From NCBI GenBank assembly GCA_913043075.1, contig CAJWLI010000102.1:1-5652 (forward strand): DNA of 5,652 nucleotides, given 5' to 3'. The notes beneath the pieces are model-generated. The model saw only the letters and a list, made by a program, of their open reading frames with translations, did not search any database and was not told where the DNA came from. Source of the stretch: an uncultured Gammaproteobacteria bacterium (GTDB lineage Bacteria; Pseudomonadota; Gammaproteobacteria; Pseudomonadales; Azotimanducaceae). This document shows positions 5,622 to 5,652 of this stretch, one piece after another; positions within the stretch are counted from its first letter, which is position 1; each line of letters begins with the position of its first letter. Both the position numbers and the translations under genes were made by a program.

Positions 5622-5636
5622 TTTCGCATAGCGAAA
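5622..5636. repeat. Inverted repeat upstream of the serine hydrolase gene
   Basis: TTTCGC-ATA-GCGAAA (6-bp stem, 3-base loop) lies 65-80 bases upstream of the serine hydrolase ATG, near the window edge. It is not followed by a T-tract. It could be a regulator site or the end of an upstream element. CTATCGA occurs on both sides (5608-5614 and 5644-5650). No convincing promoter was seen in this 96-base segment. Confidence 0.3.
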
Positions 5637-5652
5637 CCCGGGGCTATCGATT

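Overview
The window looks like chromosomal DNA of a Gram-negative bacterium, most likely a proteobacterium. Three things suggest this: a lipoprotein signal, a TspO/MBR membrane protein, and a FecR-type module of the kind found at the N-terminus of very large type I-secreted surface proteins. The DNA is moderately AT-rich by eye. No tRNA, rRNA, insertion sequence or CRISPR array is visible. All five well-supported genes are on the minus strand, so the biological order runs from right to left.

Right part (about 5556 to 4162): a lipoprotein of the class C beta-lactamase / NylB-like serine hydrolase fold, with SxxK and YxN catalytic motifs and an altered third motif. A 195-base gap follows. It holds a good sigma70-like promoter, whose -35 box overlaps a perfect 14-bp palindrome, facing the next gene.

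Middle (about 3966 to 1521): a tight three-gene minus-strand operon with only 8 bases between successive genes. Its members are a stand-alone cyclic-nucleotide-binding-domain protein with no DNA-binding domain, a caspase-like (metacaspase/orthocaspase-type) cysteine protease with an N-terminal export or anchor segment and coiled coils, and a TspO/MBR-family membrane protein. This cNMP sensor, caspase and TspO set is the most distinctive content. A joint ligand-responsive proteolysis or stress module is possible, but that is inference from gene order. The predicted periplasmic location of the caspase domain argues against simple direct control by a cytoplasmic cNMP sensor.

Left part (1520 to 1): a gap of about 540 bases holds one candidate small lipoprotein ORF on the plus strand and a GC-rich inverted repeat. 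Beyond it is the start of a large minus-strand gene that runs off the left edge. Its 327 visible residues have no signal peptide, contain a FecR-like domain, and enter a Glu/Ala-rich stretch encoded by perfect 18-bp tandem repeats. It resembles the N-terminus of a giant adhesin-like protein.
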